From Actinoplanes sp. NBRC 103695 (lineage in GTDB: Bacteria > Actinomycetota > Actinomycetes > Mycobacteriales > Micromonosporaceae): a DNA stretch of 64,000 nucleotides. How positions within the stretch are numbered: the first letter of the stretch is position 1; every line of letters starts with the position of its first letter. Positions 1 through 8,189 of the stretch are shown here, in pieces. The stretch covers positions 1 to 64,000 of the forward strand of contig NZ_BSTL01000027.1 in NCBI RefSeq assembly GCF_030269485.1. Reading direction: 5' to 3'. The notes beneath the pieces were generated by a model. That model was not told the origin of the DNA, did not search any database, and worked only from the letters and a program-made list of their open reading frames with translations. Position numbers and translations under genes: made by a program.

Positions 1-9
1 GCACCCTGC

Positions 10-76
10 AAGTGCCTTCCGTGACAGGAAACTTGGACCCTCAGCAAGTCCTATTTTCCCTGATCAGAAGGCACTT
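10..76. repeat. Long inverted repeat downstream of the helicase gene
   Basis: A 10-base arm AAGTGCCTTC (10-19) is matched by its exact reverse complement GAAGGCACTT (67-76). Inside it CAGGAAA and TTTCCCTG form a second, imperfect pair. It lies just beyond the stop of the leftward helicase gene, so it may act as its terminator; it could also mark the edge of the defence block. There is no gene in bases 1-123. Confidence 0.45.
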
Positions 77-123
77 CTTCGTTTCTGCCCAGTCCTTGGA
101 CACCCCTTAACGAAGGGTCGAGG

Positions 124-1953
124 CTAGCGGGAAGGCTTGGCATCGAGATGCCCCATAATTGACTGAAGATCCGCCATATCCAGACCGCCGGCTACGGCGG
201 GCTCTTCGGCGAGATCGGCGAGTTCTTGCACGTCGTGATCGTCCAATACGGCTCCCATGAATCTGAGCTTCATCGCCAACCTGTGTTCCACCACTTCGTC
301 GATGGTTTCAGCGGTGACAAGGACCGTGATATTCGTCCGGACATCCGGCGCCAGTCCAAGGCGATGGATGCGGTCGAGGCTCTGCATATATCGCCCCGCG
401 GCGAAATCTCGATCGATGTAGACCGCGTCATGACACGCGTGATGCAGGCTGATCCCCTCGCCGAGAGTTGCGGGGTTCGAGAGCAGGGCCCAGCACGACT
501 CATCGTTGCGGAACCGATCAAGCTCCAACACGCGATCCGCATCGGCAACTCCACCATGGACCAGGGCCGGATTGAACTCCCGCAACATAGCTTTCAAGGT
601 ATTCAAGCTACGAACGAAGTTGGTCCAGACTATGGTCTTGCGTCCCTTGCTGGCATTCTCCGCGACTATGCCCAGCGCCTCCCGATACTTGGGGGAGAAT
701 TCATAGCTAGGAAGATCCGCGAGCACCTCCGTCAACGACGCGTTCGCGGGCGCCTCGAGTGGAGGCACCCGATAGACGAGGGGGTCGTAGCGAGAGGCCC
801 CAACGGACAACAGCGCCGGACTGGTCGCGGCCATCAGCAGGTACATGACGATGCGGCCCATGGCCTCGAAGTCGCCCGGGCTATTCGCCGCGCGTGCACT
901 CATCTCGCCAACCAGCGCCCGGTAGATCTCATCATGCAGCGGCGGCATCAGGAGCCTGCGTATCCCCATGCTTACCGGCGGAAGGTCCAGGTCAGCCTTC
1001 GTGGTACGCGTATAGAGAGGACGAAGCGCTTCGCTCGCCGAGCGCAGGTCGCCACCCGCCAAAGCCCTCGCCACCACTTGCCGTCCGTGGCCGGGCCACA
1101 CGAAGCCCATCAAGTTTTCCAAGTCACGCGCGCCGTTCGGCGCCGGCGTGCCCGTCAAGATCATTCTGCGCTCGGCCAGTGGACTGAGCGCAATACACGC
1201 GCTGCCGTAGGCACCAAGATCTCCCAGCTTCATCCGGTGCGCCTCATCCAGCACGAGCATGGCTCGCCGCTGACTCAGCCAGCGCGCCAGAACAGCGCGG
1301 TTCCCGGGGAGCCGCTCATAGGTCGCGACCATGAGATCGGCGGCCGAGTCCGCAACGCCCTCGAAGACATGCATATGCAGCGGCGACCCCGCGTACGACT
1401 CCGCGTTCTCGGTACGCCACGCCTCAAATGCAGACTTGGGCGCGACGACCAGAAGTCTGTCAACACGACCGCGCAGCTTGAGAGCGTGAAACGTGGCTAG
1501 CGTGACGCGCGTCTTTCCGGCCCCTGGAACACTGAAGTTCGCGCCGTGGTTCATCGACAGCAGCTTGCGGACGTCACGACGCTGGCAGTCTGTGAGAGGC
1601 GACGTCCAGCCTTGCTCGAACAACCATTCGATTTCATCGTCGCCGATCAGGAGCTGAGGCTCCTCGCCGTCGTCCAGCTTCCCCGTAACCGCATTTGCGT
1701 CGGCAAGGTTGCCCTCGACGAGCCGCTGCAGATCGGTGCTCCAGACGACGTCAGCGGGCCAATGCTGAAGCTCGAGGATGTTCGCCATGAGGTCATCGAG
1801 TCCTACCTCGAGGAGCCCGGGACCGAGGAGCGTCGCCGTCCTGAACCGAGGCGCGAGATTTCGCAGCATGTCAGCGAAGTCGGCGCGGGCGCGCATGATC
1901 ACTGTCGACGAGTCGGATCCGAACTCGATACGAAGCGCCGGAGACCCGCTCAC
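124..1953 (-). CDS. SNF2-like DEAD/DEAH-box helicase of the defence block
   Basis: A 609-residue superfamily 2 ATPase. The first ~110 residues are unrecognised. The helicase core has Walker A GAGKT at about 144-148, motif Ia VVAPKSAFEAW, motif II DEAH at about 236-239 and motif III LTGTPAPNG. The second RecA-like lobe contains KTIVWTNF, GEGIS and a QSLDRIHRLG motif VI. Such proteins move on or remodel DNA using ATP; the substrate is unknown here. The start is a GTG overlapping the stop of the upstream ParB-like gene (GTGA), so the two are probably translated together. Its position beside a methyltransferase, Vsr and restriction enzyme suggests a role in restriction or DNA surveillance. An internal ATG at residue 20 is an alternative start. 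Confidence 0.85.
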   Translation of the reverse strand: MSGSPALRIEFGSDSSTVIMRARADFADMLRNLAPRFRTATLLGPGLLEVGLDDLMANILELQHWPADVVWSTDLQRLVEGNLADANAVTGKLDDGEEPQLLIGDDEIEWLFEQGWTSPLTDCQRRDVRKLLSMNHGANFSVPGAGKTRVTLATFHALKLRGRVDRLLVVAPKSAFEAWRTENAESYAGSPLHMHVFEGVADSAADLMVATYERLPGNRAVLARWLSQRRAMLVLDEAHRMKLGDLGAYGSACIALSPLAERRMILTGTPAPNGARDLENLMGFVWPGHGRQVVARALAGGDLRSASEALRPLYTRTTKADLDLPPVSMGIRRLLMPPLHDEIYRALVGEMSARAANSPGDFEAMGRIVMYLLMAATSPALLSVGASRYDPLVYRVPPLEAPANASLTEVLADLPSYEFSPKYREALGIVAENASKGRKTIVWTNFVRSLNTLKAMLREFNPALVHGGVADADRVLELDRFRNDESCWALLSNPATLGEGISLHHACHDAVYIDRDFAAGRYMQSLDRIHRLGLAPDVRTNITVLVTAETIDEVVEHRLAMKLRFMGAVLDDHDVQELADLAEEPAVAGGLDMADLQSIMGHLDAKPSR

Positions 1954-3377
1954 TCACCCTCCCGGGTGGCCCGCTGTAGCCAGAGCAGACCGTCGCCCGG
2001 CTCGGAAACGCCGCGGGAAACCTGAGCCACGATAGCTGCCAGCGTGCGACGGATGACAAGAAAACCTTCATCAAGGGCATCGATATCGAGAAGCCCCTTG
2101 CTACGTGCTTCGACGATGTCATCGACCACACTCTTGAGCAGGTCGTTCGCGTCAGAGAGCTTCTCGGGAGCTGCCGCCTTGCGCTTGCGCAGTGAGCCGT
2201 CTCGCCCCGCCGCACGGATACCCTTTTCCAGAGCGGCATCCATCGAGTTGATTAGGTCATTGGCCTCTTGGAGCGTCGCCGCTGGTGCTTTGCCGGCAGA
2301 CGAGGTCGCTTTGGCCTTCAGGACGGCGTCGGTCGTCGCCTTGGCCGCCTTGACACTCTTCGACTCGCCTGTGACGGTCGCTCTGGGACTCAAGCCTGGA
2401 ATGGAGACCCTGTCGCCGCCACCCTCGCCGTCAAACTTTAATTGTGCCGGGAGCTTTCCCTCAAGGTGCTTTTCCCGGAAATTTGGTTCGATCCAGCGAA
2501 TATCGGTCTTGGCTTTACCAAGAACGATAGCGATGAGGCGATTCTCCTTCATGCGCTCAGCGCCTTCGTGATCTCTCGGTTCCAGTTCAACGTACTTTCT
2601 CTGCAGCTCCTTGAGCTTTTCCTGATGATCCTCGAAGTCAACGAGGCGCATGCCCGCGATCGAGCCGTCCGGGAGCTCGACCTTGCTACGCTCGATCGCG
2701 TCCCGGACAAACTGAAGAATCCATCGAGCCTGCCGGAAGGTCTTGCTCTGGATGCGGAACTTCTTGCAAATCTCGGCCTCTGGCAGCCCTCGGGCCGCCT
2801 CATCCTCGATCGCGATCAGCTGATTGATGTACGAGTAGTCACGGCGATGCTCCTTCCGGAGCTGTAGCTCAAGCTCCACCGCCCGGATGTCGGGCCACGT
2901 CCAGTCCCCAGGGAGTACACCGACCCTGATGTTCTCGCGGCCCAGTTCTCGAAGTGCAGCGTGGCGCGTGTTGCCGTTAACGAGGATCCCGGACGGCGTG
3001 ATGATGCCCGGATCCTTCTGCTCGTACAGCCTGAGATCATCCATCAGGTTGTCGAAGTTGACGTCTCGACGGCTCGGGTCCGCCGGATCAGCCGTCAGCA
3101 GGTAGTGCAGGTATTCCTGGCTCTCGTCCGACCAAGGATCGGATGTCAGGCCCTTGTCCTTTGCCAAGTCATGGTCACGCTGCGCGCGGATCCGATGCGT
3201 TTCCGGGTTGTAGTACAGATCAGCGATCGGCATGGGGACGACATCGATGTGACAAGGCTGGCCACGCCACTCGATGGTCACCGACTCACGCGTGCCGCCC
3301 TGAGAACGCGCCTGCTCGATGCGGTCGGCGACCATCTCACGAATCTGTATTCCATTGGGCGGCTCTTGGATTGTCAC
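1950..3377 (-). CDS. ParB/Srx-like nuclease-domain protein
   Basis: About 475 residues. The N-terminal third resembles the ParB N-terminal (ParB/sulfiredoxin) fold: PMPIADLYYNP followed by the signature ILVNGNTRHAALRELG, where the family has a G-N-x-R-x-x-A box. A helical region with an HTH-like stretch (EAEICKKFRIQSKTFRQARW) follows. The C-terminal half is Ala/Lys-rich and probably helical. The GTG at 3377 is preferred because GGGGGA sits just upstream; the 19-codon upstream extension would overlap the divergent gene. In defence loci such proteins act as nucleases, NTP-dependent DNA clamps or adaptors; here it is coupled by GTGA overlap to an SNF2 helicase. No centromere-like sites or ParA are present, so a partition role is unlikely. 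Confidence 0.75.
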   Translation of the reverse strand: MTIQEPPNGIQIREMVADRIEQARSQGGTRESVTIEWRGQPCHIDVVPMPIADLYYNPETHRIRAQRDHDLAKDKGLTSDPWSDESQEYLHYLLTADPADPSRRDVNFDNLMDDLRLYEQKDPGIITPSGILVNGNTRHAALRELGRENIRVGVLPGDWTWPDIRAVELELQLRKEHRRDYSYINQLIAIEDEAARGLPEAEICKKFRIQSKTFRQARWILQFVRDAIERSKVELPDGSIAGMRLVDFEDHQEKLKELQRKYVELEPRDHEGAERMKENRLIAIVLGKAKTDIRWIEPNFREKHLEGKLPAQLKFDGEGGGDRVSIPGLSPRATVTGESKSVKAAKATTDAVLKAKATSSAGKAPAATLQEANDLINSMDAALEKGIRAAGRDGSLRKRKAAAPEKLSDANDLLKSVVDDIVEARSKGLLDIDALDEGFLVIRRTLAAIVAQVSRGVSEPGDGLLWLQRATREGE

Positions 3378-3393
3378 TACGTTCCCCCAGGGC

Positions 3394-3424
3394 TCGAACG
3401 GCGGGCCTAAGCTTCTCGTATGAT
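3394..3424 (+). promoter_or_regulatory. Possible promoter in the divergent ParB/HNH gap
   Basis: The 102-bp gap between the divergent starts holds TATGAT at 3419-3424, a near-consensus -10, with a weak TCGAAC about 19 bases upstream. It would drive the rightward HNH gene. The leftward promoter was not identified. Confidence 0.3.
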
Positions 3425-3479
3425 GCGGCATCACGCCTCATCCGGTTCGTCAAACGCCGCCAGCCGTGGAGGTAACGTC

Positions 3480-4172
3480 GTGGCTCCTGCTCCACAGTGG
3501 GACGACAGATCGGTTAAGCGCGGCACGATGGTTCGTGTCGCACTCTGGCTACTTCAGGAGGTCGGCGAGGGAAATGTATTTACCAAAGCGGATCTAAGGA
3601 ACGCCTTCCCTGGTGTTGAGCAGGTTGACCGCCGGATGCGAGACCTCAGAGTACGAGGATGGCGTATCGGCACGAACACCGACGATGCATCCTTGACCCC
3701 GAACGAGCTTCGATTCGCCCAGGCCGGAGACAACGTCTGGGAGGCCGGAAAGGCGCGGCCATCAGACGGAACACTAACGAGTAAGTCGCGTAAGGCGATC
3801 TTCGAGCGAGACCACTACCTATGTGTCAGCTGCGGAGTTGGCGGTGGCGAGACCTACGCTGACACCAGCTATGACACCGCCCAGCTGGGGATATCGGTAC
3901 GGCGAGAGGAGACGGGTGGCGTCCCCAGGGTCTCGTACTTCACCGAGTGCGGCCGGTGTCGCGCTGGTGGCAATGCGACCCGAGCGCTGGAGCTCGAAGA
4001 GGCGCTCCGCATCGTTGAACGGCTCAGTGGCGACCAGCGCTCGCTCTTGAGTAGCTGGATCCGCCGAGGCCAGCGATCCGCGACGTCGGCCGACCAGGTC
4101 TGGGCGATCTACCGTCGGCTCAGCGACGCCGACCGTAAAGCAATTGCCGACGCTGTGGATGCCCCACGTTGA
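3480..4172 (+). CDS. HNH-type endonuclease-like protein with N-terminal winged helix
   Basis: About 230 residues from the GTG at 3480, chosen for the strong GGAGG seven bases upstream; the in-frame ATGs at 3420 lack a ribosome site and overlap the divergent gene. The N-terminal ~75 residues look like a small winged helix (VFTKADLRNAFPG, then DRRMRDLRVRGWRI). The C-terminal part has the HNH framework: SRKAIFERDHYLCVSCG, then ECGRCRAGGN, giving two CxxC zinc pairs and the trailing Asn. The His normally found before the GG turn is not obvious (ISVRREETGG), so catalysis is doubtful. A matching helical segment occurs at the end of the adjacent methyltransferase. It ends tail to tail with that gene, the two stops forming one TGATCA. 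Confidence 0.7.
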   Translation: MAPAPQWDDRSVKRGTMVRVALWLLQEVGEGNVFTKADLRNAFPGVEQVDRRMRDLRVRGWRIGTNTDDASLTPNELRFAQAGDNVWEAGKARPSDGTLTSKSRKAIFERDHYLCVSCGVGGGETYADTSYDTAQLGISVRREETGGVPRVSYFTECGRCRAGGNATRALELEEALRIVERLSGDQRSLLSSWIRRGQRSATSADQVWAIYRRLSDADRKAIADAVDAPR

Positions 4173-5414
4173 TCAGCTGATCCGCGAACGCTGCTTGAGG
4201 AACGCCTCGTGACGGTTGTGATCGTCCTGGCCAACGAACGCCTTGAATTCGCCGAGCCGGTAGGCCGGGCCGGAGGTTCCGTTCTCCACCTGGATGTCGA
4301 AGTCGCGGCTGAGCAGGCTGATACGTCGCTCCAGGTCAGGCGCAGCGATCGCTGCGCCGACGGCCCTGGAGAGCTGATTTGCCGTGAGGAAGCCGTCTGC
4401 GTCGCGAAGCGCGGTGTAGATCGGGTCGTGCTCGGCGGACACCCGCTGCTGCGGAATGCCCTCATGCCGGAAGGCGCGCGCGATTGACTCGCCGACGGCC
4501 CTGGCCACCGGCGGTGGGAAGGCATTGCCGATCTGCCGATACTTCGTCGTCTTCCGGCCGTGGAATTCCCATGGGTACTCGCCAGACCAGCCCTGAATCC
4601 GAGCGACCATGTCGCAAGTCAGCTTCGGCCCAACCGCGAAGCTGGCGCCTGGCTGTGGCGGGTTGTCCGCCACGCCCAGGCCGTCCACTCCCATATCCGC
4701 CCACGCCCGCTTTGCCCGTGTCGGCCCGAGGTCCGCACCACCGTGCTTCTTCGAGCCGCCGACAACGGTAGGTGCGATGCGGTTGGCGCGTGCCGCCCAG
4801 GCACTCGCATCTTCCCAGCCGTCGGCACCCATGAGGTCCACCAACGTCTCCCCTACAGTCAACGGCGGATCCATCGGTTCCGGCCAGCGGAAGTACGGTG
4901 CATCCACCGCGTTCATCGCCACCAGGACAAACCGTGGCCGGAGCTGGGGAACCCCAAAGTCGGAAGCCTGCAACAGCCGCCACTCGCCGACGTACTCCAG
5001 CGCGGCGAGCCTGTCCAGAACGTGCTGCCGGTACCCAGCGAACCGGGGCATGCTCAGCCCACGGACGTTCTCTAGCATCAATGCCCGTGGCTTGACCTGA
5101 TCGACCAGCTCGATCGCCCAGGCGAAAAGGTCACGCTCATCAGTCGCGCCCAGTTGCTTGCCCGCAATGGTGAACGGCGGACAGGGAACACCGCCGGCGA
5201 GCAAAGAAACTCCCTCGTAGGCGCGGGGTTTCCACACCGCCTCGTCGGCTACGTCGCCGGTCTCCACCTTCCAGGAGGGGCGGTTGTTCTTGAGTGTCTG
5301 TGACGCGTTCGCGTCGAGCTCAACCGCGAGCGCATGCTCGAAGCCCGCCTTCTCCAAGCCTAGTGCCTGACCGCCGGCACCGGCACAGATCTCGACGACG
5401 TCGAAGCTAGTCAC
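4173..5414 (-). CDS. DNA (cytosine-5) methyltransferase
   Basis: A C5-cytosine methyltransferase of about 413 residues that transfers methyl from SAM to a cytosine in a target site. Motif I ICAGAGG is near residue 10, the catalytic Cys is in GGVPCPPF (about 78), motif VI is ENV (about 115), motif VIII is QLRPRF, and motif X is YRQIGNAFPPPV. A target-recognition region lies between VIII and X. About 80 extra residues follow motif X and look like a winged helix (FLTANQLSRAV, then LERRISLLSRDFDI), similar to the N-terminus of the facing HNH protein. The start is a GTG with GGAGGAG just upstream; ATG 5441 is an alternative. Vsr diverges 104 bp away and a NaeI-like enzyme follows, so this is probably the protective methylase of the system. 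Confidence 0.9.
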   Translation of the reverse strand: MTSFDVVEICAGAGGQALGLEKAGFEHALAVELDANASQTLKNNRPSWKVETGDVADEAVWKPRAYEGVSLLAGGVPCPPFTIAGKQLGATDERDLFAWAIELVDQVKPRALMLENVRGLSMPRFAGYRQHVLDRLAALEYVGEWRLLQASDFGVPQLRPRFVLVAMNAVDAPYFRWPEPMDPPLTVGETLVDLMGADGWEDASAWAARANRIAPTVVGGSKKHGGADLGPTRAKRAWADMGVDGLGVADNPPQPGASFAVGPKLTCDMVARIQGWSGEYPWEFHGRKTTKYRQIGNAFPPPVARAVGESIARAFRHEGIPQQRVSAEHDPIYTALRDADGFLTANQLSRAVGAAIAAPDLERRISLLSRDFDIQVENGTSGPAYRLGEFKAFVGQDDHNRHEAFLKQRSRIS

Positions 5415-5517
5415 GAGACTCCTCCTCCAGGGGGTAGGCATGGCGGTCCTGGACCGCCGGGTATCTTGCCGTCAGCGATGCGGCGTCGCCGATGCGCTGC
5501 GTAACGGTGGAAACCGG

Positions 5518-5973
5518 ATGTCTGACGAGCTGGCTGACAAGCGAGCCGCGGCCCACGCCCGCGGCCTTTACCCGGCGCCGCTGAATGCGGGCCGGTCGCG
5601 AAACATGCAGGCCAACCGGCGCACGAACACCAAACCCGAAGTGCTGCTGCGATCGGCGCTGCATCGGCTTGGCTACCGATACCGGAAAGATCTGCAGCTC
5701 AAGCTGGACAGCGTCCGCGTGCGCCCTGACATCGTCTTCACCGGCCGGAAGGTGGCGGTGTTCGTCGACGGGTGTTTCTGGCATGTGTGCCCGGAACATG
5801 GCCGTCAGCCCACGACAAACGAGTGGTACTGGACGCCGAAGCTCAGGCGCAACATGGAGCGTGATAGGTCGGTCAACGCCTCCCTAGAGGAGGCTGGTTG
5901 GCAGGTTGTCCGCATCTGGGAGCACGAGCCATTACCCAAGGCAATTGAAGCCGTACGCTCTGCATTGGAATGA
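5518..5973 (+). CDS. vsr: Very short patch repair (Vsr) endonuclease
   Basis: A 151-residue Vsr-family endonuclease, which nicks at T:G mismatches produced when 5-methylcytosine deaminates. Visible landmarks are TKPEVLLRSALHRLGYRYRKD, the RPDIVF Asp (D71) that matches the catalytic Asp, VFVDGCFWH (D84, H89), a following CPEH and the NEWYWTPKLRRN block. The start ATG has GGTGGA ten bases upstream; upstream in-frame codons would run into the methyltransferase promoter. Vsr beside a C5 methylase is the usual arrangement, since methylation at the restriction site raises the local mutation rate. Confidence 0.92.
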   Translation: MSDELADKRAAAHARGLYPAPLNAGRSRNMQANRRTNTKPEVLLRSALHRLGYRYRKDLQLKLDSVRVRPDIVFTGRKVAVFVDGCFWHVCPEHGRQPTTNEWYWTPKLRRNMERDRSVNASLEEAGWQVVRIWEHEPLPKAIEAVRSALE

Positions 5974-6063
5974 CCGAACATGCGTTCTACTCTATCGGCC
6001 GCTTCCCGGTACGCGGCAACCGCCACGCCTGACACATTCGAGTTCAATTCTTCACACTTTCCG

Positions 6064-7005
6064 CTACTCGACCTCGGCGCGGACCTGCTCGCTGAGCGGA
6101 CCGTAACCATCCAGGTCAGGTGCGGGAACGGCCACCCAGGCCGCACCGGTCAAATCGAAGCCTAGGTCCTCTGCCAGCTCACGCTGCGCCGGCCACTTGC
6201 CGCAAAGTAATTCCAGACCGAAGGGGCGAACGAGTGGCCGGATCGCCCGCACTCTGCGCATGGGATCGTCGCGATTAGCGCAAACCGTCAGAATGACAGC
6301 CCGAGGAATAACGACCTGCGGCAATGTCCGGAACAGATGGGTTAAACGCGGCTGCTGTCCCGCGTCGCCAAAGACGACGTCGAGGTCGGCAGGTTCCAGC
6401 ATTTTCAGCGGGTTCGGCCGCAGTGGCTCCCATCCATAGAGTTCGACTGCATATGCGCGAAGCGCGTTCGCGAGCACCCCTCGCTTGCCGTCGTTGTTCG
6501 CGCCGTCCCGCAACCACGCCCGATGCGTACGCATCAGCCATGCCTTATGGCGATCCCTCTCGAGGTCAAGCCGGATGAGCAGTGTTACCCCGCACTGCCC
6601 CTCCTTGGGTACGGCCCAGTTGCCGCCGATGGTCCCTTTGATCTCCAGCCCGACACCCGCCACCTCGGTGTCAGGGTGCCTGAGACGAGGCAACTCGAAG
6701 TTCTCGATAACGTGGAACTGCAGTTTGGTACCGATGCTGCGCCGTTCGTCGCTGTCGACACGTTCATCGCGGATGTCGAACCTGTGCGTCCGGGCACCGT
6801 CGAGGACGTAGTAGATCGCGTCTTCGACCGCGTCTCCGATGAGTTCCGGGGTCCGGCCGAAGATCTCGAACCAGCCATGGACCGCCTGAAGTTCGGAGTC
6901 ATGCTCAGGGCGGTCGAGAACGTGTACGTCGCCCCTGTCGTTACGACAAGTTTCGCCCGGTGGCGGCGCGGGTCTCCCACGACCGCCAGCGCTGGTGGCC
7001 GGCAT
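6064..7005 (-). CDS. NaeI-family type II restriction endonuclease
   Basis: About 313 residues from ATG 7005, close to the 317 of NaeI. The whole chain resembles NaeI: DGARTHRFD, then GTKLQFHVI, PDTEVAGVGLEIKG, and the C-terminal HLFRTLPQVVIPRAV and TVCANRDDPMRRVR blocks of the DNA-binding domain. NaeI is a type IIE enzyme needing a second site as effector and recognises GCCGGC; the specificity here is not known. By eye the catalytic set aligns as D112 (NaeI D86), E121 (D95) and K123 (K97), while the position of NaeI E70 is Gln (Q96). Upstream in-frame sequence to 7161 is low-quality and probably not translated. It ends 90 bp from vsr, facing it. Confidence 0.82.
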   Translation of the reverse strand: MPATSAGGRGRPAPPPGETCRNDRGDVHVLDRPEHDSELQAVHGWFEIFGRTPELIGDAVEDAIYYVLDGARTHRFDIRDERVDSDERRSIGTKLQFHVIENFELPRLRHPDTEVAGVGLEIKGTIGGNWAVPKEGQCGVTLLIRLDLERDRHKAWLMRTHRAWLRDGANNDGKRGVLANALRAYAVELYGWEPLRPNPLKMLEPADLDVVFGDAGQQPRLTHLFRTLPQVVIPRAVILTVCANRDDPMRRVRAIRPLVRPFGLELLCGKWPAQRELAEDLGFDLTGAAWVAVPAPDLDGYGPLSEQVRAEVE

Positions 7006-7223
7006 TTCAAAGAGCGCATCCGCGGCACCGCTGTCCACCCGCGGCACACTACGCGCCGCCGATCGAGCGTGGCGACAGGCGGTGTGTTCCTCGCCTGCCG
7101 CCGCTGTGGCGTAGGTCTCGCTACCTAGATGCAGCCGAGTGGAACCTGGGCCGGTTCTCAAGGTTTGGGGGCTGTCGTCGATCGAAGGGAGATCGGTCCC
7201 CCCGATCCACGATGAGGCTGGTC
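7006..7223 (+). promoter_or_regulatory. Leader of the surface-protein operon
   Basis: This 218-bp gap between the restriction gene start and the surface operon must hold both promoters. GATCGG and CCGATC (about 7192-7208) can pair as a short hairpin just ahead of the first surface gene. No clear -10/-35 pair was seen. Confidence 0.25.
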
Positions 7224-8189
7224 ATGAAGAACTCTGTGTTCGTGCGGATGCTTGGCGCCGCTGTTCTGGTTGCCGGTGGGGTTGTTGTCACCGGGGCGCC
7301 TGCCTCTGCGGCCGCTCTCACCAACGTCGGGTGGTCGATCTCCAAGCCGCACCCTGGGGACTCCGGGGTGCGGTACAGCTGGAACTTCACCACCGCCACG
7401 CTGGGCACCATCAGGACCGTCGCCTTTGATGTGCCGGCCGGCACCTCGGGCGGGGCCCTGAGCGTGACCGATGTCTACGGCATCACGGCGGGCGGCACCG
7501 CTTCGCTTTCCGGGACCACCGTCACGTACACGATGGCCTCGGGGTTGTCTGTCGGGCCTGGTGTGAACGTGCTGGTGGCGATCGACGGGTTCACCAACAC
7601 GGCCACGCCGGGGACCTATGCGAGCACGGTCACCACTCAGACGTCCGTGCCGGCGACCATTGACACGGCGGGCAGCAACACCGTGTCCGTCAGCAACAAC
7701 TCGACGTCGGTCACCGTCAAGGTGGCGCGGTCCACCGGGTTCTCGCTGAACACGACCGGGTTCACCATGATGCTCGACCCGTCGGTGCCGGCTCTGACCG
7801 ACCGGACGCAGCCCGTCACGCTCAGCGTGATGACCAACGCCGCCAACGGGTACGCGCTGGACACCCGGATCGACCACCAGCTGCAGGGGTCGGGCGCCAC
7901 CATGGCGGCCAGCTCCGCCGGTAAGGCGACCGGCTTCAGCGGCGGCGCGTTCCCGGTCAACACGTTCGGTTACACCGTGGGCGTGACCGGGGCCGGCACG
8001 GCGAACGGGGCGGGCTTCGCGTCCACCGGCTACGTCGGCTACACCACCGCCGGGGAGACCGTGGCGTCCGCCACCGGGCCCACCAACGGTGACACCGTGA
8101 CCCTGACCAACCGTGCGCGCGTGGACTTCCTGCAGAAGTCGGACGCGTACACCGGCACGGTCACGTACACCGTGACACCTTCCTACTGA
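7224..8189 (+). CDS. Secreted WxL-like surface beta protein
   Basis: About 321 residues with a clear Sec signal peptide (hydrophobic run to APASAAA, cleavage near residue 30). The mature part is Thr/Ser/Gly/Val-rich beta structure with no Cys. It ends TGTVTYTVTPSY, which resembles the last strand of WxL domains with Tyr where Trp is expected. The entire mature chain aligns by eye to the last ~280 residues of the NHL protein two genes downstream (ATLGTI / ATLGSI, SGTTVTYT in both, PVNTFGY / PVNRFGY, TGTVTYT in both). ATG 7224 is chosen because GAGG lies six bases upstream; ATG 7212 is possible. Its stop overlaps the next start (TGATG). Likely role: cell-wall-associated structural or adhesive protein. 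Confidence 0.72.
   Translation: MKNSVFVRMLGAAVLVAGGVVVTGAPASAAALTNVGWSISKPHPGDSGVRYSWNFTTATLGTIRTVAFDVPAGTSGGALSVTDVYGITAGGTASLSGTTVTYTMASGLSVGPGVNVLVAIDGFTNTATPGTYASTVTTQTSVPATIDTAGSNTVSVSNNSTSVTVKVARSTGFSLNTTGFTMMLDPSVPALTDRTQPVTLSVMTNAANGYALDTRIDHQLQGSGATMAASSAGKATGFSGGAFPVNTFGYTVGVTGAGTANGAGFASTGYVGYTTAGETVASATGPTNGDTVTLTNRARVDFLQKSDAYTGTVTYTVTPSY

Noticed and set aside
1950..3377. Chromosome/plasmid partition role for the ParB-like protein
   Set aside because: No ParA, parS-like sites or origin features are nearby; the context is restriction.
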